Of a DNA stretch of 64,000 nt, positions 8,930 to 16,491 are shown piece by piece (positions within the stretch are counted from its first letter, which is position 1; every line of letters begins with the position of its first letter). This DNA is from Aggregatilineales bacterium. GTDB lineage: Bacteria; Chloroflexota; Anaerolineae; Aggregatilineales; Phototrophicaceae. Where the stretch lies: NCBI GenBank assembly GCA_030834905.1, contig JAUQWZ010000024.1, positions 1-64,000 on the forward strand, in the 5' to 3' direction. A program made the translations under genes and the position numbers. The notes under the pieces are model-generated. The model did not search any database, was not told where the DNA came from, and saw only the letters and a list, made by a program, of their open reading frames with translations.

Positions 8930-10585
8930 CTAAGTCGAATAGGTATCCGGCAGGTCGTTAAGAAATAATACGCTGTCACCTGCCTTTAAGTTGCGCTGAT
9001 ACCATTCGACCGCCTCAGCCAGCGTGTTGACGACCAGCACCCGTTCCTCTGGGAATCCGGCGCTGAGCAGCCCCAGGCGGATCGGCTCGGTTTGCTGCCC
9101 GCCGACGAGGATGACGTCACTGGCGTGCTGCGCCGCGATCTCACCCAGCTTGAGATTCTCCGCCGCCATCATCTCACCCAGTTCGACCATGCCGGGAGTG
9201 ATCAGCAGGCGCTTGCCGGTGGTGTGCATTCCCAGCACCCGCAGCGCCCCCACCGCGCCGACCGGATTGGCGCTGTAGGCGTCGTTGATGATAGTGATTC
9301 CCGCCGTCGTCGTCTGGCGCACAAGGCGGCTTTCGGCGGGCTGCAAGACGCGCGCGCGCCGGGCGATTTCGCGCAGCGGCATTTTCTCATGAACGGCGGC
9401 AGCGGCTGCCAGCAGAATATTGGTGACGTTGTGCAGCCCCAGCAGCGGCGTGACAAATGCTTCCTGCTCGCCGGTTTGAATATCGTGGACGGTGAAGCCG
9501 AGTCCGTCGAGCGACTCGGTTATATCGGTCGCCACGAAACGCGGACCACCCGCCGGAACGTTCGCCGGATCGATCTCGCGGCTGACGGCGATGCGCGTTT
9601 GCGGGTAGCCGCGCTCGTACATCTCGCGGACGTGTGGGTTATCCCAGTTGAAGATGCCCACCCCTTCGGGCGGCAGCGCTTTGATCAGCTCGTACTTGGC
9701 GGTAACGATGTTTTCGACCGAGCCAAAGCGTTCCAGATGCTGCGGTCCGATTTCGACGACGATGCCGATCTGCGGCTGCGTCAGTTGGCAGATACGTTCG
9801 ATTTCGCCGGGGACATAAGCGCCCATCTCGACGGCGAAATAATCGACGCTGTGATCGCTGGCGAGGTCGTTGTTAATGGCGATGCAGATGCCCATCAGTG
9901 TGTTGTAGCTTTTCGGCGTGGCGTATGCCTTGTAGCGCCCGTTGAGGATATGCGCCAGGGCGGTTTTGGTGCTGGTCTTGCCGTAGCTGCCGGTAATTCC
10001 GATGACGACCGGATGAATCTCGTCCAGCACCTGCTTCGCCTGCCGGATGAAACGCTGCCGGAGCCATGCTTCGACCGGCGTCATGATCAGGTTGCCCACA
10101 ACCAGCGCGAACGGCGCTGCCAGAAAGGCGATAAAGCCGAGCGCGCTGACGGCGATCACCAGCAGTTCGGGCGCGCTGCTGAGAAATGAAACGCGGCTGA
10201 TGACCAACAGCCCGACAATGAAAATGAGCGCTTCGACCGCAAACGCCGCGCCGAGCAGCCGTTTGGCGCGGGCGGTGGCGCGAAACTTTTTCTTGACTTC
10301 ACCTTCAGGCGGCGGATAAGCCGCCGCGCTCGCGCTCACCAACCCGATGATGCCAGGCAGAATGCCGTCGGGCGATTCCGACATCATGAAGCTGAAGACC
10401 GCGCCTAAGGCAAGAGCAATCAGCGGGCGAGTCGGCAGCCAGCGCGAGCGCGTGGCGAACAGCCAGCGCAGGTAGCGCAAGCTCATGTATTCCTCAATCT
10501 GGTAAAAGCGTGCCTGCCGGTACGTGCGCAGACACGCGCCAATGAACCAGATGAGTGCGATAAGAAGGATGAGGATGTTCAGCAT
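8930..10585 (-). CDS. Mur ligase (MurF-like) with N-terminal membrane domain
   Basis: A 551-residue protein. The C-terminal two thirds are a Mur ligase: GITGSYGKTSTKT is the ATP P-loop, VEMGAYVPGEI holds the metal-binding Glu typical of MurF, and INDAYSANP is the MurF-type version of the central motif. By family knowledge it would add D-Ala-D-Ala to the UDP-MurNAc peptide. The first 180 residues are not the usual UDP-binding domain but contain about four hydrophobic segments. Neighbouring Ddl, which makes the D-Ala-D-Ala substrate, supports the assignment. The ATG at 10585 starts at the first helix; a start 30 bp upstream would overlap the hydrolase gene. Confidence 0.85.
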   Translation of the reverse strand: MLNILILLIALIWFIGACLRTYRQARFYQIEEYMSLRYLRWLFATRSRWLPTRPLIALALGAVFSFMMSESPDGILPGIIGLVSASAAAYPPPEGEVKKKFRATARAKRLLGAAFAVEALIFIVGLLVISRVSFLSSAPELLVIAVSALGFIAFLAAPFALVVGNLIMTPVEAWLRQRFIRQAKQVLDEIHPVVIGITGSYGKTSTKTALAHILNGRYKAYATPKSYNTLMGICIAINNDLASDHSVDYFAVEMGAYVPGEIERICQLTQPQIGIVVEIGPQHLERFGSVENIVTAKYELIKALPPEGVGIFNWDNPHVREMYERGYPQTRIAVSREIDPANVPAGGPRFVATDITESLDGLGFTVHDIQTGEQEAFVTPLLGLHNVTNILLAAAAAVHEKMPLREIARRARVLQPAESRLVRQTTTAGITIINDAYSANPVGAVGALRVLGMHTTGKRLLITPGMVELGEMMAAENLKLGEIAAQHASDVILVGGQQTEPIRLGLLSAGFPEERVLVVNTLAEAVEWYQRNLKAGDSVLFLNDLPDTYST

Positions 10586-10592
10586 CTTCGGC

Positions 10593-11381
10593 TCAATTTC
10601 TGAAGAAATGATCAACTACCGTCACGAACTCGCCCAGATGCTCTAAGTAGCTGTAATGCCCCGCGTTCGGATAGACGATCAATCCGGCGTCGGGGATGGT
10701 CTTTTCCAGAAGCTGCCCCTGCCAGAGTGGGGTATCTTCATCTTTCTCGCCCCAGAACAGCAGCGTTGGGCATTTCACCCGCGCCGCGTAGGGCAGCAGG
10801 TCTTCGTTGACCACGCGCACGAATGTTTCTCGCAGCGCGCCTGCATTTTGATAATCTGCCGAGCCATAGCGCTTGACATACCATTCGCGCAGGCTGTTGG
10901 CGGCGTTCTTTGCGCCCATTTTGTACAGCGTATCGCGCACGCTTTTGTAGAGCGAGAGCCGCGCCCGTGTGGTAACGGGGCTGCGCGAGGGCACGCCAGC
11001 GCTGTCCGCCAGCGCCATTTTGAGAACTCGGTCACTGTGATCCGCCCCTAACACCAATCCAAGCCTGCCGCCGAACGAGTGCCCGATGAGGTGCGCCCGA
11101 TCAATGCTGTTCGCGTCCATGTAAGCCAGCACGAAATTGACGTAATCGCGGATGCTCCATGCCTGTGGCGGCGGCTCAGTCTGCCCAAAGCCGGGCAGAT
11201 CGGGCGCGTAGACGCGGTAGCCCAGCGGCGACAGGCGTTTGGCGGGCTGCCACATCAAGCCGGGCGCGCCCCAGCCATGCAGCGCCAGCACCGCGGTTCC
11301 ATCACCCTGGGGCGGCAGCGCGATCCGATGCCCGGTGCGGATGCCGGTGACGTGCATAAACTGCGGATCAGGCGGATTCAT
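10593..11381 (-). CDS. Alpha/beta hydrolase
   Basis: A 262-residue alpha/beta-hydrolase-fold protein. LALHGWGAPGLMW supplies the HGW oxyanion region, GHSFGG the nucleophile elbow with catalytic Ser, WGEKDEDTP the acid, and NAGHYSYLEHL the catalytic His. The substrate is not predictable. The start at 11381 overlaps the end of the MurA-like gene by 14 bp and the gene ends 7 bp before the MurF-like start, so it is translated as part of the cell-wall cluster. An esterase or amidase on a cell-wall intermediate is possible but unproven. Confidence 0.85.
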   Translation of the reverse strand: MNPPDPQFMHVTGIRTGHRIALPPQGDGTAVLALHGWGAPGLMWQPAKRLSPLGYRVYAPDLPGFGQTEPPPQAWSIRDYVNFVLAYMDANSIDRAHLIGHSFGGRLGLVLGADHSDRVLKMALADSAGVPSRSPVTTRARLSLYKSVRDTLYKMGAKNAANSLREWYVKRYGSADYQNAGALRETFVRVVNEDLLPYAARVKCPTLLFWGEKDEDTPLWQGQLLEKTIPDAGLIVYPNAGHYSYLEHLGEFVTVVDHFFRN

Positions 11382-12639
11382 CGATCTGAATTCCGGCGTT
11401 GAGGGCTTGCAGCTTGGGCAGCACGCCGCCAAAGGTATGCTCAATCGCCTGCGCATTGTCGATCACCGATTCGCCTTCGGCGCACAGCGCCGCGCCCAAC
11501 ATGCCCAGCCCGGTGCGCACGTCGGGCGTGTCCATGTAGATGCCGTGTAAGGGCGTGGGTCCAACGACGATGGCGCGATGGGGGTCGCAGAGGACGATCT
11601 GCGCGCCCATCGACTTGAGCTTGTCTACGAACAGCAGGCGGTTGTTGAACAGCTTTTCGTGAATGAGCGAAGTGCCGCGCGCCTGGGTCGCCACGACAGT
11701 CGCAATCGCTACCAGGTCCGACGGGAAGCCGGGCCACGGCGCGGATTCGATGGACGAATCCACGTCCTCGCTCCGGTTCGATACCGAGAGCGTCTCGTGT
11801 TTGGGAATGAACAGCGCCCCCTCGTCCACGTCCATCTGGATGCCAAGCCGCCAGAAAACTTTGGCGATCATCCGCATGTCGCGCTGGCGGATGCCGTCAA
11901 TCTGGACGCGCCCGCCGTTCAGGGCGCTCAGGGCGGCAATGCTGGCAGCTTCGATATGATCGGGTCCAATGGTCACGTCTACACCGCCGAGTGTGTCCAC
12001 ACCGGTGACCCGCAGTACGTTCGAGCCGATGCCTTCGACCAATGCGCCCATCGCGTTCAGCATCTGGGCAAGCTCGACGATGTGCGGCTCGCAGGCGGCG
12101 TTGTGGATGATGGTCTCTTTGCCCAGCCGCGCCGCCAGCATCAGCACGATGGCGGTTGCCGTGACGCTGGCTTGCGTCAGGATGACGTCTTTGCGCTCCC
12201 ACGAGGCGGATTTAAACTCCACCGCGTCGCTGCTGACCAGCGTATCAATCCCCAGATCGCGCAGGGCTTCGAGGTGCGTTCGGACGCGGTTAAGGGGAAA
12301 GTCGATTTCGAGCCGGGCGTGCTGGCGGCGAACCAGCAGCGGGGCGACAAACAGGATCAACCCAACGGTGGCGTCCGTTTCCTGCTGTGACAGCACCCGC
12401 CGCGTGATCTGTCCAGCGCTGATGGTGAGCGTGTTTTCGTCCAGCCATGTGACCGCTGCGCCCAACTGCTCGATCTGCTGGAGCATGGCGGACGTACTCA
12501 GCGTTCTGGGCATGTTGCGCAGCGTGACCGGCGCTTCGGTGAGCAGCGCTGCGGCTAAAAGTGCCTGCGCAGCGTTAGCGTTGCCAGAGGGACGATAGAT
12601 GCCGTTCAGCGGCGACCTGCCTTGAACTCGCAGCCGCAT
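11368..12639 (-). CDS. MurA/EPSP-synthase-fold protein lacking the MurA catalytic Cys loop
   Basis: A 423-residue protein of the enolpyruvyl transferase fold, full length for MurA (UDP-GlcNAc enolpyruvyltransferase). Retained features include SGNANAA near residue 18 (MurA has SGAKNAA), WPGFPSD (the conserved general-base Asp region) and DVRTGLGMLGAAL (the C-terminal Arg region). The PGGCxIGxRPVDLH loop that carries the reactive Cys is replaced by DFPLNRVRTHL at about 113-123. The Lys of SGAKN that binds phosphoenolpyruvate reads Ala. It is therefore either an altered transferase or a non-catalytic paralogue. It is first in the minus-strand cell-wall cluster. Confidence 0.82.
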   Translation of the reverse strand: MRLRVQGRSPLNGIYRPSGNANAAQALLAAALLTEAPVTLRNMPRTLSTSAMLQQIEQLGAAVTWLDENTLTISAGQITRRVLSQQETDATVGLILFVAPLLVRRQHARLEIDFPLNRVRTHLEALRDLGIDTLVSSDAVEFKSASWERKDVILTQASVTATAIVLMLAARLGKETIIHNAACEPHIVELAQMLNAMGALVEGIGSNVLRVTGVDTLGGVDVTIGPDHIEAASIAALSALNGGRVQIDGIRQRDMRMIAKVFWRLGIQMDVDEGALFIPKHETLSVSNRSEDVDSSIESAPWPGFPSDLVAIATVVATQARGTSLIHEKLFNNRLLFVDKLKSMGAQIVLCDPHRAIVVGPTPLHGIYMDTPDVRTGLGMLGAALCAEGESVIDNAQAIEHTFGGVLPKLQALNAGIQIDESA

Positions 12640-12671
12640 AGATGCTCCTTGAGTGGCACAATGACCGCGCC

Positions 12672-12677
12672 ATTATA
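12672..12677 (-). promoter_or_regulatory. Candidate -10 element for the MurA-like gene
   Basis: A perfect TATAAT on the minus strand 33-38 bp before the MurA-like start. No good -35 is seen at 16-18 bp, so this is tentative. Confidence 0.35.
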
Positions 12678-12800
12678 GCAGAAGTGGCAGGCAGGACGAA
12701 CGTGAAAGCGGAAAGATGGGGCATGTGGTGGCGCTTGAAGTTCGCGCGCGCTGACGTACAGTTAAAGGCAGGTTTCGTGGAGAGAAGGGGGACTGATGCT

Positions 12801-13298
12801 GTGAACACCGACTACATTCGCACGATCTTCGACTACAACCTCTGGGCGCATGGGCAGGTCTGGGATTGCATCATGCAGGTCAGCGAAGAACAGTTTGTGC
12901 AGGATTTCGATTATTCCATCGGCTCGATTCGCAACCATATCGTCCACGTCATGAGCGTCGATCAGCGCTGGCTGGCGCGGGTGGCGGGCGCGGCGCTGCC
13001 CGAACGCCTGAACGCGGCAGACTTCACGACTCGCGCTGCCGCGCGCGCCCGGTGGAACGAGATTGAGGCGAACAGCCGCGCGGTTGTCTATTCGCTGACC
13101 GATGGCGATCTCGACCACGTGCTGACCTACGACATGTCACATCGCGGCGGCACCAAGCGCGATGCCGTCTGGCAGATCATCGCCCATGTCGTCAATCACG
13201 GCACCGATCACCGGGCGCAGATTCTGTCGCTGCTGCACCGCCTCGGCGCGCCGACGGTTGAACAGGATTTGATGTTTTACCTGTGGGACAGCGTGTAG
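12801..13298 (+). CDS. DinB/YfiT-family putative metal-dependent protein
   Basis: A 165-residue four-helix-bundle protein of the DinB superfamily. The presumed metal-binding histidines are present: one in IRNHIVHVMSVDQRW near residue 49 and the HGTDHRAQ pair near 137-141. FDYNLWAH at the N-terminus is also typical. Members include thiol-dependent transferases and DNA-damage-induced proteins of unknown activity. The GTG at 12801 has a GGGGG tract 9 nt upstream and starts at the family N-terminus; the open frame continues upstream but with unrelated sequence. Confidence 0.82.
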   Translation: MNTDYIRTIFDYNLWAHGQVWDCIMQVSEEQFVQDFDYSIGSIRNHIVHVMSVDQRWLARVAGAALPERLNAADFTTRAAARARWNEIEANSRAVVYSLTDGDLDHVLTYDMSHRGGTKRDAVWQIIAHVVNHGTDHRAQILSLLHRLGAPTVEQDLMFYLWDSV

Positions 13299-13317
13299 TG
13301 GGATGGTGCGTCATTCA

Positions 13318-13385
13318 GTAGGGACACGACATCGTCGTGTCCGCTGCGGTGAATAAAACCGGACACGACATTGTCGTGTCCCTAC
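13318..13385. repeat. Paired GTAGGGACACGAC palindromes
   Basis: Two 25-bp palindromic units, 13318-13342 and 13361-13385, in opposite orientation. Each contains GGACACGA, a 5-bp centre and TCGTGTCC. The outer ends read GTAGGG and CCCTAC, so the whole 68 bp is also an inverted repeat. A third copy lies at 15839. The unit sits between convergent genes (DinB protein and PsuG), where it could act as a bidirectional transcription stop. Confidence 0.9.
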
Positions 13386-13397
13386 ATCTCGCGCTCA

Positions 13398-14324
13398 CTA
13401 CAGCGGTATTTCCGGCGTGTCATGCGGCTGGAGCGCCAGCGCAATTTTGGCGGCGGTGTGGGCGTTGTTGATCAGCAGCGCGGTATTGGCACGGCGCGAT
13501 AACCCCTCGGTCAGATCCGCCACGCGCGCCAGCACGTAAGGCGTGACCAGCTTGCCGGTGATGCCGTTCGACTCGGCTTCGGCGGTTGCCCGCGTGATGG
13601 CTTCCTCGGCGATTTCCACCGGAAGCGCGTCGCCGTCGGGGACGGGGACGACGACCAGCGTGCCATGATTCATGCCCAGCCGCCCGGCGGCGGCGATGAT
13701 TTCCGCTGCCTGCTCAGGCGAGTCAACACATACATCCACCGGCAGCCCGCTGTTTCGGGTATAGAAGGCAGGTAAGTTGTCGGTGCCCAAGCCAATGACC
13801 GGCACGCCCTGTGTTTCTAACACTTCAAGCGTCAGCGGCAGGTCGAGGATCGATTTCGCGCCCGAACAGACGACGGCGATAGGCGTGCGCCCCAGTTCGA
13901 TCAGATCGGCGGACACGTCAAACGGATGCCCGCGATGCACGCCGCCGATGCCGCCGGTCGCGAAGACGCGGATGCCCGCCATGTGGGCGACGATCATCGT
14001 CCCGGCGACGGTGGTCGCGCCATGCTGGCGCAGTCCAATGGCGATGGCGAGATCGCGGCGGCTGCATTTGCGCACATAGTCCGCCGCCGCCAGCATCTCG
14101 ATGTCGTCGCTCGTCAGCCCGACGCGGATTTCACCGTTCAGCACCGCAGTGGTTGCTGGCAGCGCCCCCGCCTGCCGGATGGCGTTTTCCATCGCTAAGG
14201 CAGTTTCGACGTTGATCGGGTAGGGTAATCCATGCGTAATCAGGGTTGATTCCAGGGCGACGACAGCGCTGCCGGCTTCCAGCGCCTGACGGATTTCCGG
14301 AGTATAATGCAGATGTGAATTCAT
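13398..14324 (-). CDS. psuG: Pseudouridine-5'-phosphate glycosidase
   Basis: Splits pseudouridine 5'-phosphate into uracil and ribose 5-phosphate. The 308-residue length and motifs match the family: ALESTLITHGLPYP near residue 23, TTVAGTMIVAHMAGI, FATGGIGGVHRG, VVCSGAKSILDLP and LGTDNLPAFY. ESTLITHG and the Lys of SGAKSILD belong to the active site by family knowledge. No pseudouridine kinase (PsuK) is adjacent. The gene is divergent from the small membrane-protein operon. Confidence 0.95.
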   Translation of the reverse strand: MNSHLHYTPEIRQALEAGSAVVALESTLITHGLPYPINVETALAMENAIRQAGALPATTAVLNGEIRVGLTSDDIEMLAAADYVRKCSRRDLAIAIGLRQHGATTVAGTMIVAHMAGIRVFATGGIGGVHRGHPFDVSADLIELGRTPIAVVCSGAKSILDLPLTLEVLETQGVPVIGLGTDNLPAFYTRNSGLPVDVCVDSPEQAAEIIAAAGRLGMNHGTLVVVPVPDGDALPVEIAEEAITRATAEAESNGITGKLVTPYVLARVADLTEGLSRRANTALLINNAHTAAKIALALQPHDTPEIPL

Positions 14325-14351
14325 GGTCGCTGCTCGCTTTCTTATACCCTG

Positions 14352-14357
14352 ATTATA
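14352..14357 (-). promoter_or_regulatory. Candidate -10 element for psuG
   Basis: A TATAAT hexamer on the minus strand about 28 bp before the psuG ATG. The -35 is weak, so this is tentative. Confidence 0.35.
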
Positions 14358-14380
14358 GTCTTTTCTGCCTATCTAAACTA

Positions 14381-14409
14381 TTGTCTAACTTTGCCTGTTC
14401 GGGTATAAT
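14381..14409 (+). promoter_or_regulatory. Sigma-70-type promoter of the small membrane-protein operon
   Basis: TTGTCT (14381-14386), a 17-bp spacer and TATAAT (14404-14409), placed 35 bp before the ATG at 14445. The match is good at both hexamers with ideal spacing. Confidence 0.75.
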
Positions 14410-14444
14410 ACAGTTCGTTATCTTTCACCGAGATGAGGATGCTC

Positions 14445-14897
14445 ATGACGCTCTCGCCTGAGCAGCGCCTTGAAGAAACTCAGGACAACCTCCGCAGGGA
14501 GCAGCGGCGGCAGATCTGGCTGCCGTTCGCTGGCGGTGGTCTATTGCTCCTCGCGCTGGTGATCTTCGCGGCGTTTTTGCCAGGTGTATCGGTGGTCGCC
14601 AATTTCATGATGACCATCCTGCTGCTGTGTCCGGTGGTGGTCTGCCTGCTGCCGCTGTACTTCCTGCTGGTGTTTGCCGTGTTTGGCATGAACAGCGTCT
14701 ATAACGGCGCGGCTAAACCGCTGCATCGTCTGGAAAAGCTGACCGCCAGCATTGCCACGCGCACCAGCCGCTATTCCGACACGCTCGCGCGGAAGTCGAT
14801 CAACCTGAACACGCGCTTTGCGCCCCTCAGTAATCAACTGGAACACGCCTTTGACGAACGAAAGGACGATCATGGCAAATCTGATACCCAGCGGTGA
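14445..14897 (+). CDS. Small membrane protein of unknown function
   Basis: A 150-residue protein with a charged N-terminus (SPEQRLEETQDNLRREQRR), two strong hydrophobic segments (about 28-52 and 57-82), and a soluble C-terminal part of about 65 residues. The ATG at 14445 has GAGG 6 nt upstream and is preferred over two in-frame starts 6 and 12 bp earlier. The 3' end overlaps the next gene by 26 bp, so the two are translationally coupled. I do not recognise the family. Confidence 0.7.
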   Translation: MTLSPEQRLEETQDNLRREQRRQIWLPFAGGGLLLLALVIFAAFLPGVSVVANFMMTILLLCPVVVCLLPLYFLLVFAVFGMNSVYNGAAKPLHRLEKLTASIATRTSRYSDTLARKSINLNTRFAPLSNQLEHAFDERKDDHGKSDTQR

Positions 14898-15141
14898 GCA
14901 ATCCGGCTCATGGAAAACACAGTCTTATCTGATTGGCGCGGCGGCGGGGCTGCTTTTTGGGCTGATATCCGCCTATATGTATACCCGCGCGGCTGAAGAC
15001 GAGGCGACAAGCGCCGGACTACCACACCGGGCGTCACCCGGCGAAATGATCGGTTTGGGGCTGGCAGGGCTGGCAATGGTGCGTCAGGTCGCCGAGATGG
15101 GCAAGGTTCCTGACGATAACAAATCGAAAAAGCGACGCTAA
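14872..15141 (+). CDS. Small single-pass membrane protein of unknown function
   Basis: An 89-residue protein with one clear membrane segment (YLIGAAAGLLFGLISAYMY, about 19-37) near the N-terminus, a second mildly hydrophobic Gly/Ala-rich stretch near 60-70, and a very basic end (NKSKKRR). AAAGGA lies 6 nt before the ATG, inside the preceding gene. It is followed 12 bp later by the SRAP gene, so all three may share the promoter at 14381. Confidence 0.7.
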   Translation: MANLIPSGEQSGSWKTQSYLIGAAAGLLFGLISAYMYTRAAEDEATSAGLPHRASPGEMIGLGLAGLAMVRQVAEMGKVPDDNKSKKRR

Positions 15142-15153
15142 CGGAGGGGACAT

Positions 15154-15822
15154 ATGTGCGGGCGTTTTGTGCTGACTGCCGACCCGGAACTGATTCAGCA
15201 GGCATTTAACCTGGACAGTATGCCGGATCTGGCACCACGTTATAACATCGCGCCGACGCAGGCAGTGTCGGTTATTACGAACGAAAACCCCCGCGCGCTC
15301 ACATTTTATCGCTGGGGGCTGATCCCGTCGTGGGCAAAGGAGCCAGAAATCGGCAGCCGCATGATCAACGCCCGCGCCGAGGGGATTGAAGGCAAGCCCG
15401 CCTTCCGGGCGGCGTTCAAGCGGCGGCGCTGCATTGTGCCCGCCAGCGGCTTCTATGAGTGGAAGAAGCTGGACACGAAGAACAAAGCCCCGATGTACAT
15501 TCAGGTGAAGGATCAACCGGTCGTCGGTTTTGCCGGGTTATGGGAAATCTGGAACGCGCCCGACGGCGGCGAATGGCGGACGTTCACCATCATCACCACC
15601 GAGGCGAATGATTTCATCCGCCCGATCCATGACCGGATGCCGGTCATCCTGCACCCGCGCGACTATGAAACCTGGCTGGCACCGGGCGAAGTGCCCGCCG
15701 CTTCACTGAAGCTGCTGCTGAAGCCATATGAAGCGGACGCGATGAAGGCGCACGAAGTCTCGAAAATGGTCAACCGCGCCGGAACCGACCTGCCGGAGAT
15801 GATCGAACCGCTGGCGTCGTAA
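15154..15822 (+). CDS. SOS response-associated peptidase (SRAP; HMCES/YedK family)
   Basis: A 222-residue SRAP protein, which by family knowledge forms a covalent thiazolidine link with abasic sites in single-stranded DNA. The essential Cys2 is present (MCGRF), so Met removal would expose it. Also visible are RYNIAPTQ, the Asn/Arg motif MINARAEG, the Glu in SGFYEWKK and the catalytic His in HDRMPVIL. GGAGGGG lies 5 nt before the ATG. No LexA box was recognised upstream; it may be read with the two small membrane proteins. Confidence 0.95.
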   Translation: MCGRFVLTADPELIQQAFNLDSMPDLAPRYNIAPTQAVSVITNENPRALTFYRWGLIPSWAKEPEIGSRMINARAEGIEGKPAFRAAFKRRRCIVPASGFYEWKKLDTKNKAPMYIQVKDQPVVGFAGLWEIWNAPDGGEWRTFTIITTEANDFIRPIHDRMPVILHPRDYETWLAPGEVPAASLKLLLKPYEADAMKAHEVSKMVNRAGTDLPEMIEPLAS

Positions 15823-15838
15823 TCTATACACAGTGATG

Positions 15839-15871
15839 GTAGGGACACGACACCGTCGTGTCCTTTTTTTT
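15839..15871 (+). terminator. Palindrome of the GTAGGGACACGAC family acting as terminator
   Basis: A third copy of the palindrome seen at 13318-13385 lies 16 bp after the SRAP stop. GGACACGAC pairs with GTCGTGTCC around a 3-bp loop, and eight T residues follow directly (15864-15871), giving the form of an intrinsic terminator on the plus strand. Confidence 0.8.
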
Positions 15872-15912
15872 GTGAGGCAAACCCGCTACAGCATGTCCCT
15901 GCGCCCTGCGCC

Positions 15913-16482
15913 TTATCGCCGCAGCATCCCAATGCGCAGCCCGTTCTCCGAGTCTTCGATCAGGGTCGCCAGGCGCTTCTGGCGGGTGGCTTCCTGCTTG
16001 GCGCTCATCACCCACAGCACTGCCGGTTTCTGATACGAAGGCGGCTGCGACTGGAAGAATTTCCACGCCTTTTCGTTCGCCTTTAGTCTGGCTTCGTAGG
16101 CAGGGTCAAGCGCTATATTTTCGCGCTCGAAGGAATAGAGGTTCGCTTTTCTGGGGTCACGCTCGGCGAACACCTTCAGACCAGCCGGGTGCATCAGCCC
16201 CAGATCGGTCAGTTCAGCCACCCGCTTGATGTTGATCTGGCTCCAGACGCTGCCGCGGCGGCGAGGCGTAAAGCGGTTGGTGTAGCTGCTGCTGTCAACC
16301 GATTTACGGATGCCGTCGATCCAGCCGAAGCACAGCGCCTGATCGACCGACTCTTTATAGCTGATGCCGGTTTTGCCGGAATCCTTCTTGTAGAAGCCTA
16401 ACCACGCTTCCTGTTTCGTATCGTGATGCTGTTCGAGCCACTGGCGAAAATCATCCTGCAATGCGAAGTAAAGGATGTCCAT
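15913..16482 (-). CDS. YdeI/OmpD-associated family protein
   Basis: A 189-residue protein with the family landmarks: the N-terminal SYKESVDQALCFGWIDG, then FTPRRRGSVWSQIN followed by NIKRVAEL, and the C-terminal KAWKFFQSQPPSYQK with a helical, basic end. The family is linked in annotation to bacteriocin protection and OmpD, but its biochemical role is unknown. It ends facing the SRAP gene and starts 9 bp after the FtsK stop, so it may be the last gene of the FtsK transcript. Confidence 0.87.
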   Translation of the reverse strand: MDILYFALQDDFRQWLEQHHDTKQEAWLGFYKKDSGKTGISYKESVDQALCFGWIDGIRKSVDSSSYTNRFTPRRRGSVWSQINIKRVAELTDLGLMHPAGLKVFAERDPRKANLYSFERENIALDPAYEARLKANEKAWKFFQSQPPSYQKPAVLWVMSAKQEATRQKRLATLIEDSENGLRIGMLRR

Positions 16483-16491
16483 AGGCGTGTA

